The notes under the pieces were generated by a model. It saw only the letters and a list, made by a program, of their open reading frames with translations, ran no database searches and was not told the DNA's origin. A stretch of 25,499 nucleotides of DNA from Bigelowiella natans CCMP2755 (taxonomy: Eukaryota; Cercozoa; Chlorarachniophyceae). The position numbers were made by a program, and so were the translations under genes. Position 1 is the stretch's first letter. Every line of letters starts with the position of its first letter. The stretch is from the NCBI GenBank assembly GCA_000320545.1, contig ADNK01000316.1, positions 1 to 25,499 on the forward strand, in the 5' to 3' direction. Below are positions 1-11,600 of the stretch, piece after piece.

Positions 1-120
1 GTAATTTATCAGCAAGGCCACGATCCCTCCTCCTCCTCCTCCTCCTCCTCCTCCTCCTCCTCCCTCCCCCCCTTCTCATCTCCTTCCTCTGCTACCGTTA
101 ATGAGTGTGGATGTGTATAC
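1..120 (-). repeat. Intron of the MRD1-like gene with (TCC)n tract
   Basis: The exon ending at 121 is followed on the minus strand by a GTATAC donor at 120-115, so this stretch is intron running off the left edge. Positions 27-63 are an uninterrupted CTC/TCC repeat. No exon is seen here. Confidence 0.7.
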
Positions 121-1052
121 CTGAAACTTCGCAATGGCCTCCTTGGCGGCCTTTGCATTTTCAAACTCTAAAAACCCGTAGCTGAGGAGGGAGGCAGGGA
201 GGCAAAGTAAAGGTATGGTGTTATCGATGTCGCGCTGTTGCGCAATGGTGCCTCCTGCTGACGACGATGGTGGTGGTGATAGCGTGAGTAGTAGCAGTAG
301 TAGTAGTAGTAGTAGTGGTAGTAGTGGTAGTACCCCATAGATAAATGTGTCTTGCTCTGGTCGCCACCGACCGCCTACACGTGATATTTGTTGCATCCAC
401 ACAAAAGAGCTATCATATAGATGCGCACACACACGCACACGCACATTCACACTCACACAGTCACATTTTGTTATGGATCGCCAGCTTTCATTCTCAACGT
501 ATCACGTATTAAGGGCAGGGAGTGTGACCTCCGGGTCGTATTTAAGGTTCTTCTTCTTCGCTATTGTCACTGCCCGCAGCCCCGACGCTTTGCGGAAGGC
601 TATTAAGGAGAAAGGAAGGGGAGAGAGGGGGGGTTGTGCGTGGGGGCTTAGCGCATCGATGCTGTCGAATCCACCGTGCATACAAAACATGGCAACAAGG
701 CTAGTGTTTGTTAGGCTCTCTCTCGCTCCTACGCAATGGGCTGCCGACTCGCACGTTCTTATCACCTTGCTTCAGCTTTTTCTCAGTCGTGTCAAAACTG
801 ACGTTTTTAACGTACACAGACGTCCGGCCCGAAGAAGACTCCTGATCTTCCCCATTCCCGCCCCCCTCCTTCACCTCGAAAGCAGCGGTTGCAGTGCTGG
901 TTGCGGAGGCGGAGGGGGCCGCGGCGGAGGAGGCCACAGCGTCTATGCCTGCTGCAGCCTTTGTAGTCTCTTTCCGACGAATTGCCTCTGTGTATTAGGT
1001 GGTGTTGGAGGGAGAGAAAAGGTGATTCTCTTTCTTTGTTGTGTAAATATAT

Positions 1053-1098
<46 letters not shown>

Positions 1099-2177
1099 GA
1101 GTGTGTGCGCGCGCGCGTGTGTGTGTGTGTGTGTGTGTGTGCGATGACATGATGATGGTGATTTTGATGATAATAATGATTTCTAAAACGCAAAGGGAGG
1201 AGATCTCACCGAGCACTTTAGGGTCTTGCCGCTTCCCTCCCTTATTCTCCTCCGGAGGGGGGGGAGGAGTTTCAAATATATTATCAGGAGCCCATTCCAG
1301 ATAGAGGGGGACATGTCGGAACCTGAGCGACGACGGCGACGACAAAAGAACACGCCGTACAGACGCAATAAGGGACGAAAAATAGATTGTGGTTAATACG
1401 GTGTAAGATGATGATAATGCGGGTGGTGATGAGGACGAGGAGAAGAAGCCTATTGACTCGTGGAAACTGTACAATGAGCACATCGAGGACCACCCTCCCC
1501 TCCCCCCCTCTTTAATTTCAGATAAAAGAAGGTACGACGTAGTGCTGCTGCTTCATACAACAACTTGTGGCCATTATAGCAATAACAACATCATCATCGT
1601 CATCAACTCCTCCTCCTCCTCCTCCTCCTCCTCCTCCTTCTATTACTAATACTACTACTACAACTACTACTATGGCCACGACGACTGCTGCTGCTACTAC
1701 TACTACTTCTACTACTACTTTTTGAATGCTAATTTGCGGAACGCCGCCTTCGCCTCTTGGGGATGAATCGCCTCCACGACCGCTAGCGCGCGGTTCGGCG
1801 GCATGACGACGCGGCCTAATGTGACGCCACGATTCTCGAAGAGCCCTCTCACCTCGTCGAGCCCAGCTTCAAAGGGAAGGTTTTTTACCAGGATCACACT
1901 ACGGCTTCTGATGATGGTTTCGAGGGAGGAGGGGTAAGAAATGGCATTTCATAAGCAAACGGTTTTCTCTTGTTCTGTCTTATTCTTCTAGTGCTGCGCG
2001 TCGGTGACTCTCACCGCTTGCACCCTGCTCGCGGTTTGTTGAAGGCGGCAAGGTTCACCCCGTTGTCCTCTAAGTGCTTCTTCGTCGCGGAAATCGCCTG
2101 GTGGAGTCATGAAGAGATTTGTGAGTGAGTGTGTGTATATGCGTGTGTGTGTGTGTGTGAGAGAGAGAGAAAGAGAA

Positions 2178-2220
<43 letters not shown>

Positions 2221-2435
2221 TAGAGAGAGAGAGAAAGAGATTGAATCCCCCCCCCCAATCCCACACCTGTGTCTCGGCGAGTGCGGTTCGGACGGCCATG
2301 TTGCCGTCATCCTGGTTCAGAATCGCCCCTTTTGACACTCCTAGCTGAGCTGCGGCAGCGGCGACTGCGGTATCACTCCGGACCTGACATGAGAGCAAGC
2401 AAGGAGGATGAGAATGAGGATGAGGATGAGAAAGA

Positions 2436-2476
<41 letters not shown>

Positions 2477-2539
2477 ATGATGATAATGGTCGTGGGATTG
2501 TCGTCTCCTCCTCCCCCGTGTACAACCATTACAACAAAA

Positions 2540-2570
<31 letters not shown>

Positions 2571-2899
2571 GAATTGCTACGACTGCTGTGTTCGTTCGTG
2601 CACTTACGAAGAGTGAGCTCCAATCTCGACTAGACGCCGCCCCGGGATCGTGGCCTTTGGCTGCATTCGATCTTCGCTTCTCCTCTTTACTCTTCTTAAA
2701 AGACGATGAGGCTGACGAAGGAAAAACGGGGGGGGGGGGGGGATAACGACAACGATGAGTAGCTGCCAAGGAAGCGAACCCCATAGTCAGCACGATGTGG
2801 CTGCTGTGGTGAGCTGGTGCACAGATCTCTTGCCAGGTCGCTGCGTACACGCGAGTGGGGCAAAAATGGTAGGAGATTATAATAAAATACATTGGGAAA

Positions 2900-2945
<46 letters not shown>

Positions 2946-4412
2946 TGATGCTGCTTAAAGCAGCTGTGTGCCACTATTTTTCGGTAGATAAAATCAGGGT
3001 TGTGTTTGATCGAACTTTGGCCATAAGAATAATAATGAAAACAAAAACAATAATACCTCCTCCCTCTGCATCCCCCCCTTCGCCCGCCCCCTCGTCCTCT
3101 TGTGCAGCAGCTTTTCTCGCGGGCAGGACATGGAGCAGTCGACCTAAAAGCCCGAATTAGACGATGGCGCATTTTAAGGACGCACCGACCAACATCTGAG
3201 CATTGTGAATCGAAACGAGGCACAACACATTTTGCAGCTGCCACCGCTGCTGCTGCTGCAACTACCTTGGAAGATCTGCCGGTCTAGGTTCTCCATCGCC
3301 TAAGAACAGCAATGAACGATGTCGCAAGACGACAGCGTACTTATCAAAATCTCCGACTTCTATTCTCCCTACGACGACAATATTACTACTGCGAGCCCCG
3401 TTTGCTGCTGCTGCTGCTGCTGCTCATAATACCGCTGCTACTACCTTGGCCGCATGCTCGCCGACGAGGAATGTGACAAATGCAAAGCCCTTGCCCTTCT
3501 TCACCGAGTCGAGCGGGATGTGCACGTCGGCAATATCCCCGAAACGTCCGAAGTACTCCTCCAGCTCCTGCGATCAAAATGACACCGTGGAGGAAGAGGA
3601 GGAGGAGGAGGAGGAGGAGGAGGGGGGGGAGTTGGGTTATAATGACGATGCGAAGTGAGAACGGGAAGGCAAACGAGGATGCTTCATTTGTCGCTGATAG
3701 GAAAACATCTAATGTGATTGCCTCCCCCATCTCCTCCTCCATGTGAAATCAATGACACCTCCTCACCTGTTCTGTCACGGTGTACGGCAGGTTTCGTACG
3801 AAGAGGCGCGCAGATATCAATACATCCACCTATGAAGCAGTGAGCAGCGATGTGGAGAGGGCGAGTGAGGAAACATACAGCGCGTGGCATCTGCAATGAC
3901 AAAACAACCCGACGACGTGCATCGTGGTACGGTATGGTAACGCTCATCTGCCTGCTGCTCACACACTTGTTTTGCGAGAAAAGTGTGTCGCAGCGAGAGC
4001 TTCCCTGTCTTCCTTCACCGCGAGAGACGAAGACACTAGCTATTGCCACTACATGAGTAGGAAAATTGAAATACAACCTCCTCGCCTGCTCTGGCCATTG
4101 ACTCGCTGTATGGCCGACGCCGCCGCCCCTCCGTGTTCTTCCCATCATCCTCGTCCTCATCTGTGCCGATTTTGATTTGACCAACAAAAAATATTAAGAA
4201 AATAGAAGTTCCCCTGAGCGAACGTGATTAATGCTAGGAGCACCTGTCATATCACTGTCGCTGCTCTACTAGACCACAAACGAATATGCCTCACGCCCCC
4301 TCACACACGCACGCATATGATTACCACACGCAAACGTAATGATTCTAACTATAAAAGTGCACAGTGACGAATGTGCTACTAGCTACAGCCCGATAATCAC
4401 TACTACTGTGTT

Positions 4413-4447
<35 letters not shown>

Positions 4448-5663
4448 GTACCACCACCACCACCAACAGCATCACTACCTTCTTCATCAGAGTCGTATTT
4501 GTCACTAACGCCTTCATCCTCCTCCTCCTCCTCCTCATCATCAGACATGGCAGCATCAACCTTCGTTCGCAGCCATGCTAGAGGGTTCTTTGTCGCTGCG
4601 CCATCCTCCCCCCTTCCATTTCCGTCATCATCTCCCTCCCCCTCTCCACTGCCCTCCTTCTCCTCGTCGTCTTCGTCCATATCGAACGTCACATGAGTGC
4701 GTTGTACCATCCCTCCCCCGCCTATTCTCTTGTTCTTCACCATCACTGCGTTTGCGCTGACTTTGGCCGATTTTTCTATGTCCCCCCCTCCACTCCCAGC
4801 AGCATTCTCTGCCTTCGTTCCAGTTCCCTTGCTCGACCATTTCTTTAAGGAATCAAAGAGGAGAAAGAAGAGGGATATCATGAAGAGTTCTAATAGTTGT
4901 GACTTCGGGAAGGGGGGGACAAGTGGTGTGTATGCTTGTAGCTAGGGGTAGGGCCATCATTAAAACGATAAATCTAGCAATGGTGATAATAACAGTAATA
5001 ACAATAATTAAAAAAAAATGATAATCATCATCATCAGAGTCGCGTCTCTTTCGTTTAAGTCTTGCACGTGTGTATTATTCAGCCTGCCTTAAAGTCTTCA
5101 AGAGCTTTCTCCACCCCACCTGATTGATTGAGGGAAGGAGATATATGCAATAAATCAAATATAACATACAACGACGAGGGGGAAGAGATGTGTGATACGA
5201 AAATGGTCATGGCAGTAGTGATTTTGAATGTCCCAACGCTGCTTTCATTATTATCATTTCTTTTGTTGAGATCTGACCATCGTCGTTAGCCCAGAATTTG
5301 GTCTTTTTCTTGCTCCCGACTCCTAATGAGGATTTGTACGCATGGTCACACTATCACCATCGCCATTGGTATCATTGTCATCATCATCTCCATCATTATC
5401 ATGGCGTAAGCATGGTACGACTTCGTCGATATCATCATCATCACCATCATCATCGACTGATTCAGTGTCAAGTAAGTTTAATATTTTGTTTCGATCGTTG
5501 TCACACCTCCCATAATGTGAAGGAACTCAACGAACTTTGGGTTGTCAAAGAGCGCTTTTCCTCTTGCTTCCCCCAGGTGCTCGTCGAGCGCCTTCGCCAG
5601 CCCGCTCATTCCTCCCTTTTGTCTCCTCTTCGTCCCTCCTCCTTCCTTTTTGTTTCTCCGTGC

Positions 5664-5703
<40 letters not shown>

Positions 5704-6612
5704 TATGCAATGGTACATACATGCGTGTGCGTGTGTTTGATTGAATTTGTGTTTGTTAGAGTGTGTTTGCCATATGCTCGCTGCATTTTAACTATGGATT
5801 GCATGCAGTGTTGCGTCGAGAGTAAGGTTTGGGAACCAGCATGTCCTCCGTCCTGCTGCTCATCACCATCGCCCTAATTATGGTTTTTATTACATCAAGT
5901 TCAGACAGAAAATGGGGAGGGAACAACACTATGGCAAACAATATTCATAAAACTTTAGCATTTTGGCCGGAAAGGTAAAATACACGATTTGCGCGATAAA
6001 TCTCGTATTGGCCTGCCCCCTATCACGTCTGCTCCCCGAGGTTTATTGTTCTTCCTTGTCTACCTTGAAACGAGATGATCCTTTGGAATATTTTGACCAT
6101 GGCCGTGCCAGACCTTGAAAAAGAAAAAGAGAGTGAGGGAGTGTGGAGGGGGAGGGGGGACATGACCACCATCACGAATTCGCCGGAATTCTTGACGTAC
6201 TGAAACACCGATGATTTTGGTACTACTACCATTACTCTTGCTTGCGATGGTTGCAGTGGTAAATCAGATCGCCACCACCAACACCACCACCACCAGTGTA
6301 AGGAAGGAAGGAAATACAGAACCTTGGTCCCCTGGCCTTAACGCATAGTCGACTTGAATACGCGAAGTGTCGATGTAGCTCGACTGTCGGGACGTCTTCG
6401 CAGATTTTGCACTTTTAGGATCAGCGAACCTGAATGGCCGTGTCGTCATTGCAGGCAGGTGTTGTTGTTGTTGCAACAGCTTATGAATGCGGATAATAAC
6501 TAACCGACGAGTTTTCACGATTTTGCGAGGGATGTAGAATCATATGAGTGTCTTATTGCAGGGACGCAGATGAAATATACAAATGCGCGTAAACACACAC
6601 ACACACACACAC

Positions 6613-6660
<48 letters not shown>

Positions 6661-6820
6661 TTGTGCGAATTCTGTATGTGATTTGTTTGTGCTTGTATTC
6701 TTCTTGTTGCGGTGGTAGGCTTCTATCCAAACAACCCTATGAATCCAAACTTTCGCGATCTTCCATCCTACAGAAGATAAATTATTGGTGTGCACATATA
6801 TACTATGGGTAATCTGTGTT

Positions 6821-6885
<65 letters not shown>

Positions 6886-7565
6886 CATGAGCTTTCTCAA
6901 GTAGACATGAAATATGCTGTGGAACTCATGGAATTCCCACATATGGATTTACTTCCTTATAATTTTCTTAGCATTCGGATTCGTATTTCAGTTTCATTAC
7001 CGGTGTCCGCATGATCCTGACATCTGTGACCACCCCGTGCTGCTCAAATACTTTTTTCAATCTGAGATGAGATGATACAATTGAAGAGAACTCATGGTGA
7101 AGAATATATTCTTTGTTACTAACTCAACCCTCCCCGTTCTGTCAAGTCTATTAGAAATATCAGGAAGAATCCTTCAAATTCACGTGGAGTTATTTAACAA
7201 ACAAGCATACCCATACTCATGCACAAATTGTTGAGGCACCTGTCTTCGTTCAGATGTACCGGTAGGTTTTTCACAATTAGGCGGGTTTGGGGCCCATTTT
7301 GGCCCTTTTTCGGCCCGATCTTTTGACTATCCACCGACCCTTTCTTGAAGAGGTCAAACTCAGAATCTTCTCTGTTATTCCGTACCCATGAGGCAGCTCC
7401 TCCCCTGCCACCTCTTCTGCCTCTCATTCTTCCTCTGGCTGCGCCGACTTCCGAAAAGGAACCCCTTCCTCCGTAGCTTCTCCCCCTTCCTCCACGTCCT
7501 CTACTCCTGCCCCGACCTCGGCCTCGGCCTCTGCCCCTGTTTCTGCCCCTGCCCCTATTTCTCAT
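121..7565 (-). CDS. MRD1: MRD1/RBM19-type multi-RRM pre-rRNA processing factor (3' end outside window)
   Basis: Nucleolar RNA-binding protein; in yeast and animals this family binds pre-rRNA and is needed for small-subunit processing. Exons from 5' to 3': 7565-7240, 7061-7001, 6767-6736, 6429-6323, 6113-6064, 5645-5507, 5456-5358, 5322-5278, 5119-5088, 4842-4479, 4160-4078, 3829-3767, 3567-3445, 3299-3266, 3143-3057, 2711-2608, 2383-2267, 2097-2015, 1907-1719, 1322-1210, 987-766, 599-506, 181-121. All phases join, giving 876 codons without a stop. Seen: a Gly/Arg-rich N-terminus (residues 1-55); RRM1 (TRLIVKNLP at 94, then DGRSRKFGFIGF); RPWSKYSKGSS; an acidic linker; RRM2 (ARLFVRNLPYTVTE near 453, GKGFAFVTF); RRM3 (VILVKNLPFEAG near 654, then HVPLYLEWAP); RRM4 (SVYVKNVSFDTTEKKL near 807, YGFLEFE). 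The order matches MRD1/RBM19; the last RRM must lie left of the window. The ATG at 7565 is the first in frame after a stop. The start of exon 6 and the donor of exon 9 (a GC site) are the least certain borders. Confidence 0.9.
287..331. repeat. (TAG)n microsatellite in MRD1-like intron
   Basis: An imperfect TAG/TGG trinucleotide run inside the intron between the exons at 181-121 and 599-506. Confidence 0.85.
1054..1140. repeat. (TA)n followed by (GT)n microsatellite
   Basis: About 40 bases of alternating TA (1054-1095), a short spacer with alternating GC, then (GT)n to 1140. It lies in the MRD1-like intron between exons 1322-1210 and 987-766. The alternating purine-pyrimidine sequence could form cruciform or Z-DNA. 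Confidence 0.9.
1609..1718. repeat. (TCC)n and (TAC)n tracts in MRD1-like intron
   Basis: TCC repeats at 1609-1637 are followed by TAC/CTG repeats to 1718. The TAC run, read on the minus strand, is GTAGTAG and supplies the 5' splice site directly after the RRM3 exon, which ends at 1719. Confidence 0.85.
2140..2242. repeat. (GT)n/(GA)n microsatellite
   Basis: A GT run followed by about 80 bases of GA/GAAA purine tract, in the MRD1-like intron between exons 2383-2267 and 2097-2015. A long purine strand of this kind is a mirror-repeat, triplex-capable sequence. Confidence 0.9.
2436..2570. repeat. (GA)n and (TAC)n microsatellites
   Basis: A GA tract at 2436-2471 and a TAC tract at about 2540-2570, both inside the intron between exons 2711-2608 and 2383-2267. 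Confidence 0.85.
2905..2943. repeat. (TA)n microsatellite
   Basis: A pure TA run of about 37 bases in the MRD1-like intron between exons 3143-3057 and 2711-2608. Confidence 0.9.
3406..3444. repeat. (CTG)n tract abutting a splice donor
   Basis: CTG repeats plus CTAC immediately downstream (minus strand) of the RRM2 exon ending at 3445. The first intron bases read GTAGTAG. Confidence 0.8.
3588..3622. repeat. (GGA)n microsatellite
   Basis: A GGA/GAG run in the intron that separates the two halves of RRM2. On the minus (coding) strand it is a pyrimidine tract, CTCCTC, just upstream of the 3' splice site at 3568. Confidence 0.85.
4409..4478. repeat. (ACT)n/(CAC)n microsatellite at intron 5' end
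   Basis: ACT repeats (about 4409-4446) and CAC repeats lie just inside the intron that follows the acidic-linker exon (ends 4479). The donor on the minus strand is GTAGTGATG. Confidence 0.8.
5666..5699. repeat. (CA)n microsatellite
   Basis: A CA run upstream (minus strand) of the MRD1-like exon starting near 5645. It makes that 3' splice site poor in pyrimidines on the coding strand, so the exon start is uncertain by some codons. Confidence 0.85.
6593..6655. repeat. (AC)n(TA)n compound microsatellite
   Basis: AC run 6593-6615 followed directly by TA run 6616-6655, in the intron that splits RRM1 between exons 6767-6736 and 6429-6323. Confidence 0.9.
6815..6883. repeat. (GT)n(GA)n compound microsatellite
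   Basis: GT run 6815-6840 followed without a break by GA run to 6883, in the intron between exons 7061-7001 and 6767-6736. Confidence 0.9.
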
Positions 7566-8637
7566 CTCTTTTTCTGCTCGGGGAATTCGATCCGCTCATA
7601 TCGCCGATAATTTAGCCCAAGGATGATTGTCGGGACCCAACATGTTTGGATTCCGACAAGAGCGAGAAGGATTTCGACCAGAAATAGAAAGCGCTCTCAC
7701 AGTGTCTCCCAGATAGAAAAGAGTACAACAAGAGATGAAGGCAGGAAAGAGGAAAGAGGAATCATCTATTTTTTGGAGATTTTCTAGATTTCCATGTAAT
7801 TTCCTGTTTTTACTCATGTCGTTAATCTAAATATAAGCACACTCGTATACTCATAATCTATTCTGTCGAGAGATGTTGAATCTGAAAATAGGCACGAGGG
7901 ACGACTGCGCTTGTGGGCTTGTGGTAACAGTCCTACAGACCCCTCTAATATTTTCCTGGTGATTTCACCAAAATACATTTCCTTCGGAGCAAACCCAGAC
8001 TGTGAAAGAAAAATCATAACAAGATCCAACTATGCGACAATATTTTCTATTAAAACATAAATGTGATCTATAAAACTGAGTGAAGATTCAAATTACACCA
8101 AAAGAAGCACTATTTTTGTATCAAAATACACATTATGTCCTTCTTTCAAACTAATTTTCGTTCCTCATTCGTAATCATGTGTCTAAAAGATATCGTGTCG
8201 TTTGGTCGTGAACGATACCATATGTTCTCAGACTCAAGACACTCTTAATTTACACATGAAATGTCGTTCAGAATTTCCATTTTTACTTTTCTCTGGATGT
8301 CGTACACTAAGATTATAGTGCTCATACAGGCATCTCACTGTTCGGCCTTCTGAGCGTAGTCGGCTGGAGAGTTCCCCCCCCCCCCTGTTACCTAAAGTCC
8401 GGAAATTAGAGGAACCTCGAAAGTAAAAACGAACCTGAGAATAGCAGTAAGATACTGTATCAAAAAGGGTTGGTGTGAGCCTACGGCTGGGATTAAACTC
8501 TTAAGGGATCATACAAAGTGGAACGGATAACAAATTCCTGTCGAGAGTGAGCAAAATTTGCAAACTAATTGCAAACTTGGAGAGCCCCAGTTGCAGAGAT
8601 CCGGGCAGGATAGAAAAATTCATCCGAGAGACTCTCG
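7566..8637. other. Divergent intergenic/5' region between MRD1-like and kinase-BLUF genes
   Basis: No convincing exon on either strand. The stretch is more AT-rich than the flanking coding DNA and must hold the upstream regions of both divergent genes. A 15-codon upstream ORF on the minus strand (ATG at 7599, stop at 7555) overlaps the MRD1-like start out of frame. A 12-base C run sits near 8375. No TATA box or other motif could be assigned with confidence. Confidence 0.5.
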
Positions 8638-11600
8638 ATGATAGGGCCCTATACCTTGAAGAGGTTCCTGGGCCAAGGATCGGCATCGGTACCATTGACA
8701 AACTATATTGTACACCATTTTTCCGCGGCAGCATTTGCTCGTTCGTAATATGTGCATCCGTCTAATCAGATGATCGAATTTTATCAGATTGTACAGCAGG
8801 CTGAACATAAAGATACAGGACAAGAGGTTGCCATAAAGATCATAAAGAAGGGTAATGACCCCAAAAAGCGCCGGAAGTCAGTGAAGGCAGCTAGGGAAAT
8901 AAGGTATTTCGTTGATTGCTCAAATGAGAATATTAGCTAAGAATTCTACTGAATTATCATTCTTATTACCAGTATCCTGCGCGCAATCGACCACCCCAAT
9001 GTGGTTAAATTGCACCGAACCTTCGAGTCGCGGACGCACTTTTTCTTAGTTATGGAGTTGGTCAAGGGGATGGAACTCTTCGATTACCTAATCAATAAGG
9101 GAAAGCTAACCAGTTCAGAGGCCCTTGTCATATTCTCTCAGGTAGATTGAAATAGTCTCCTACCATGTCATGTCAATTCCCTTCCTTGATCATTAACAGC
9201 ATTCGCCTCATTCATCGCTCATACTTACCAGGTCGTGAAAGGTTTGATGGCATGCCACGAGAAAGGTGTGGTGCATCGAGATCTCAAGGCAGAAAACATC
9301 CTCTTGGACACCCAAGGTGATAATTTAAGAATTGGAAACCAGTGATATCTGTAATGTTCCTGTAAAAGAAGAAATGTCCTATAAATGCAGCCTCAAACAC
9401 AACTAATTATTTACGCAATCTATTTGCACATGGAATTTCGATAATTTTGAACGAGTAGAAAATTATAGTGCTGGTTCATTGAATTTGCAGTGCGTTGAAG
9501 TCATTTCGATATCTCACCTCAGGAAATGTAAAGATCGTAGATTTTGAATTAGCGAATTTTGTCCGGACCAACCCTCTCAAAACCTTCTGCGGGAGCTCCT
9601 ACTATGCACCCCCAGGTACGGAGGGGGAGAATAAACGACCTAACAATCTACAATAATAATCTCTGTCGACAGTAGGAGGCCCCGTCCTAGTGTTCTCACC
9701 TTTCCCTTTTCCTATTCTTGCAGAGATCTGCTCTGGGCAGATATACGATGGTGAAAAGGCAGACGTTTGGTCCATTGGCGTTCTCCTGTACATGATGATG
9801 GTCGGAGAATACCCGGTATGTAACCAGCCAAAACAACTCTTTCAGACAGACAGAATAGCAGTATGCTAGCGCATATATCACCTCATTCCACTTGTGAAAA
9901 AATTGCTACCTCATGTGAGCTTCTATCAAGCCGACTCGTTGATGGTGACTCGTCCACGCTTTGTATGAACAATCCACAGTTCGATGACGAGAACGACGCG
10001 AAGTTAATAAATAAGATTCTTCACAACAAAGTGTCGTACCCGGCCAACATTGACTCCAAGATACGCGATCTCATCGATCAGTTGCTGACGAAGGACCCTA
10101 AGCAGCGACTTCCATGCCACAGGGTGGGTTGGTTTGAGAACTGGAAATACGAAATATGGGGGGGGGGGAGGAGGGAAGGGTCTCTACCTTTATCATTTTA
10201 GAAGTCGAGTCCTTCCTGCGCTTGCTCACTACCAGTTTTCTCACCGCTGACTCTTTATCCTCAGATTCCACACCACCCCTGTTTCTACGTGGAGGGCCGC
10301 AACATGTATTTCGACATCTCGACGCATCCTTCGAACCCGCAGAGCAGTAATTCGGACCGTAGGGTGGAGGTGCTGGAGAATCTTGTATTGGAACTTGAGA
10401 GGCAGCTGCTGCCCGAGGTAATAAGAAGCACGTGGCGAAGCTGTGATTACGGGTGTGGGGCGGGGGGGGGGGGGGACCAGCAGTTTCACTCCAAGGAAGA
10501 ATCGTGATGATGGTGATTATGGCCGCGGGGGGGGGTGGGTTAGGGAAGTAGGGAGGGAAGGAAGATTCGTGATGATGGCGTCTAGAAAGACATTCGGTAG
10601 TGCGGTACTTAACCTCGAACATTTATGGATCCGCCATTTGCTGCATCATTCATTGCCACCGTAACCTTATCATTATTATCGTCTTTTTATTCAGATTCAG
10701 TCTTCGTTTGCAAATCTAGATATCACCTCCCACGGAAAGGCCGAGGGAGGAAGGGGAAATAGAGGAGACGGCGGGGTATCCAACGTGTCGTCATCAAGCG
10801 GCATGTCAAACGGTAGTACACGATATGGCGAGGACGACGACATTACTGTACAACGATGATGCCAGATTCCCCCACAACAATTTCGTACACATATGGGCAA
10901 TTTTGCTTATTGCGTTGTCGCTATTCTTGTCCCCTCCCCTCTATTTGTGTAGCCGCGCAGGACCCTCTGCAGGCCCTGGCTACGAACCCAGATTGGCAAT
11001 ATGTACTACTACTACAACTACTACTACAACGAATGATATTGATGACAAGAAAAATAAATAATGATAATCGAGTTGGTAGTAAGGAAGATCGTACTATCGA
11101 AGTGTCAATATCAAACCATAGAAAAAGTAGTAGCCAACCTCGTCCAGTCCTCCTAAGAACGCACCGTTCCCTGTTCTCTCCTCTATTCAGGTCCCGCACT
11201 CTGGAAGCGGTGGCAGCATCAACACCAACCGCGCGAGCAGTGATGATGAAAAATGTCAATCCACTGTAGGAACCGGAGAAGCGGCTGCAGCCTCGACAAC
11301 CACGACGACCACGAGGGATACGGCAACGACTACAAATACGGCAGCGGCGGGAATAGGAGGAGGGGGAGGAGGAGCAACCTCGTCTCGTGATGCTGGTGCA
11401 ATGGAGGAGGAGGAAGAGAACAACAATGCCACGCAGGTGCGGCAAAGACAGCAGATACACAAGCGGACTGGGCAAGACCCAGCCGCGACGTCGTCCTCTT
11501 CCTCGTCATCGCAGCAGTCGTCAAGCCCTAAACACCCCGCCGCCACCGCCACCGCCACCCCCAACATGGACGGCGGAAGCGAAGATCCATTGTGGTGGAT

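Noticed and set aside
347-1147. A 266-codon open plus-strand frame at the left end
   Set aside because: It runs antisense through MRD1-like exons and through TA, CA and GT repeats (poly Ile-Tyr and Cys-Val stretches). The minus-strand frames carry recognisable RRM motifs with proper splice sites, so this frame is a shadow.
1988-2904. Minus-strand open frames with long Ser-Leu and Thr-His runs
   Set aside because: These are translations of GA/CT and CA repeats in introns. Only the parts 2711-2608, 2383-2267 and 2097-2015 continue the MRD1-like protein.
7814-8029. Minus-strand 71-codon open frame in the divergent intergenic region
   Set aside because: No family motif, no splice link to the MRD1-like start, and an AT-rich composition like its surroundings.
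8547-8765. Plus-strand frame with GIGTIDKLY, first taken as the kinase glycine loop
   Set aside because: No in-phase donor joins it to the exon at 8788. The neighbouring frame gives [17 protein letters not shown] followed by a GT donor in the right phase, a much better kinase N-lobe.
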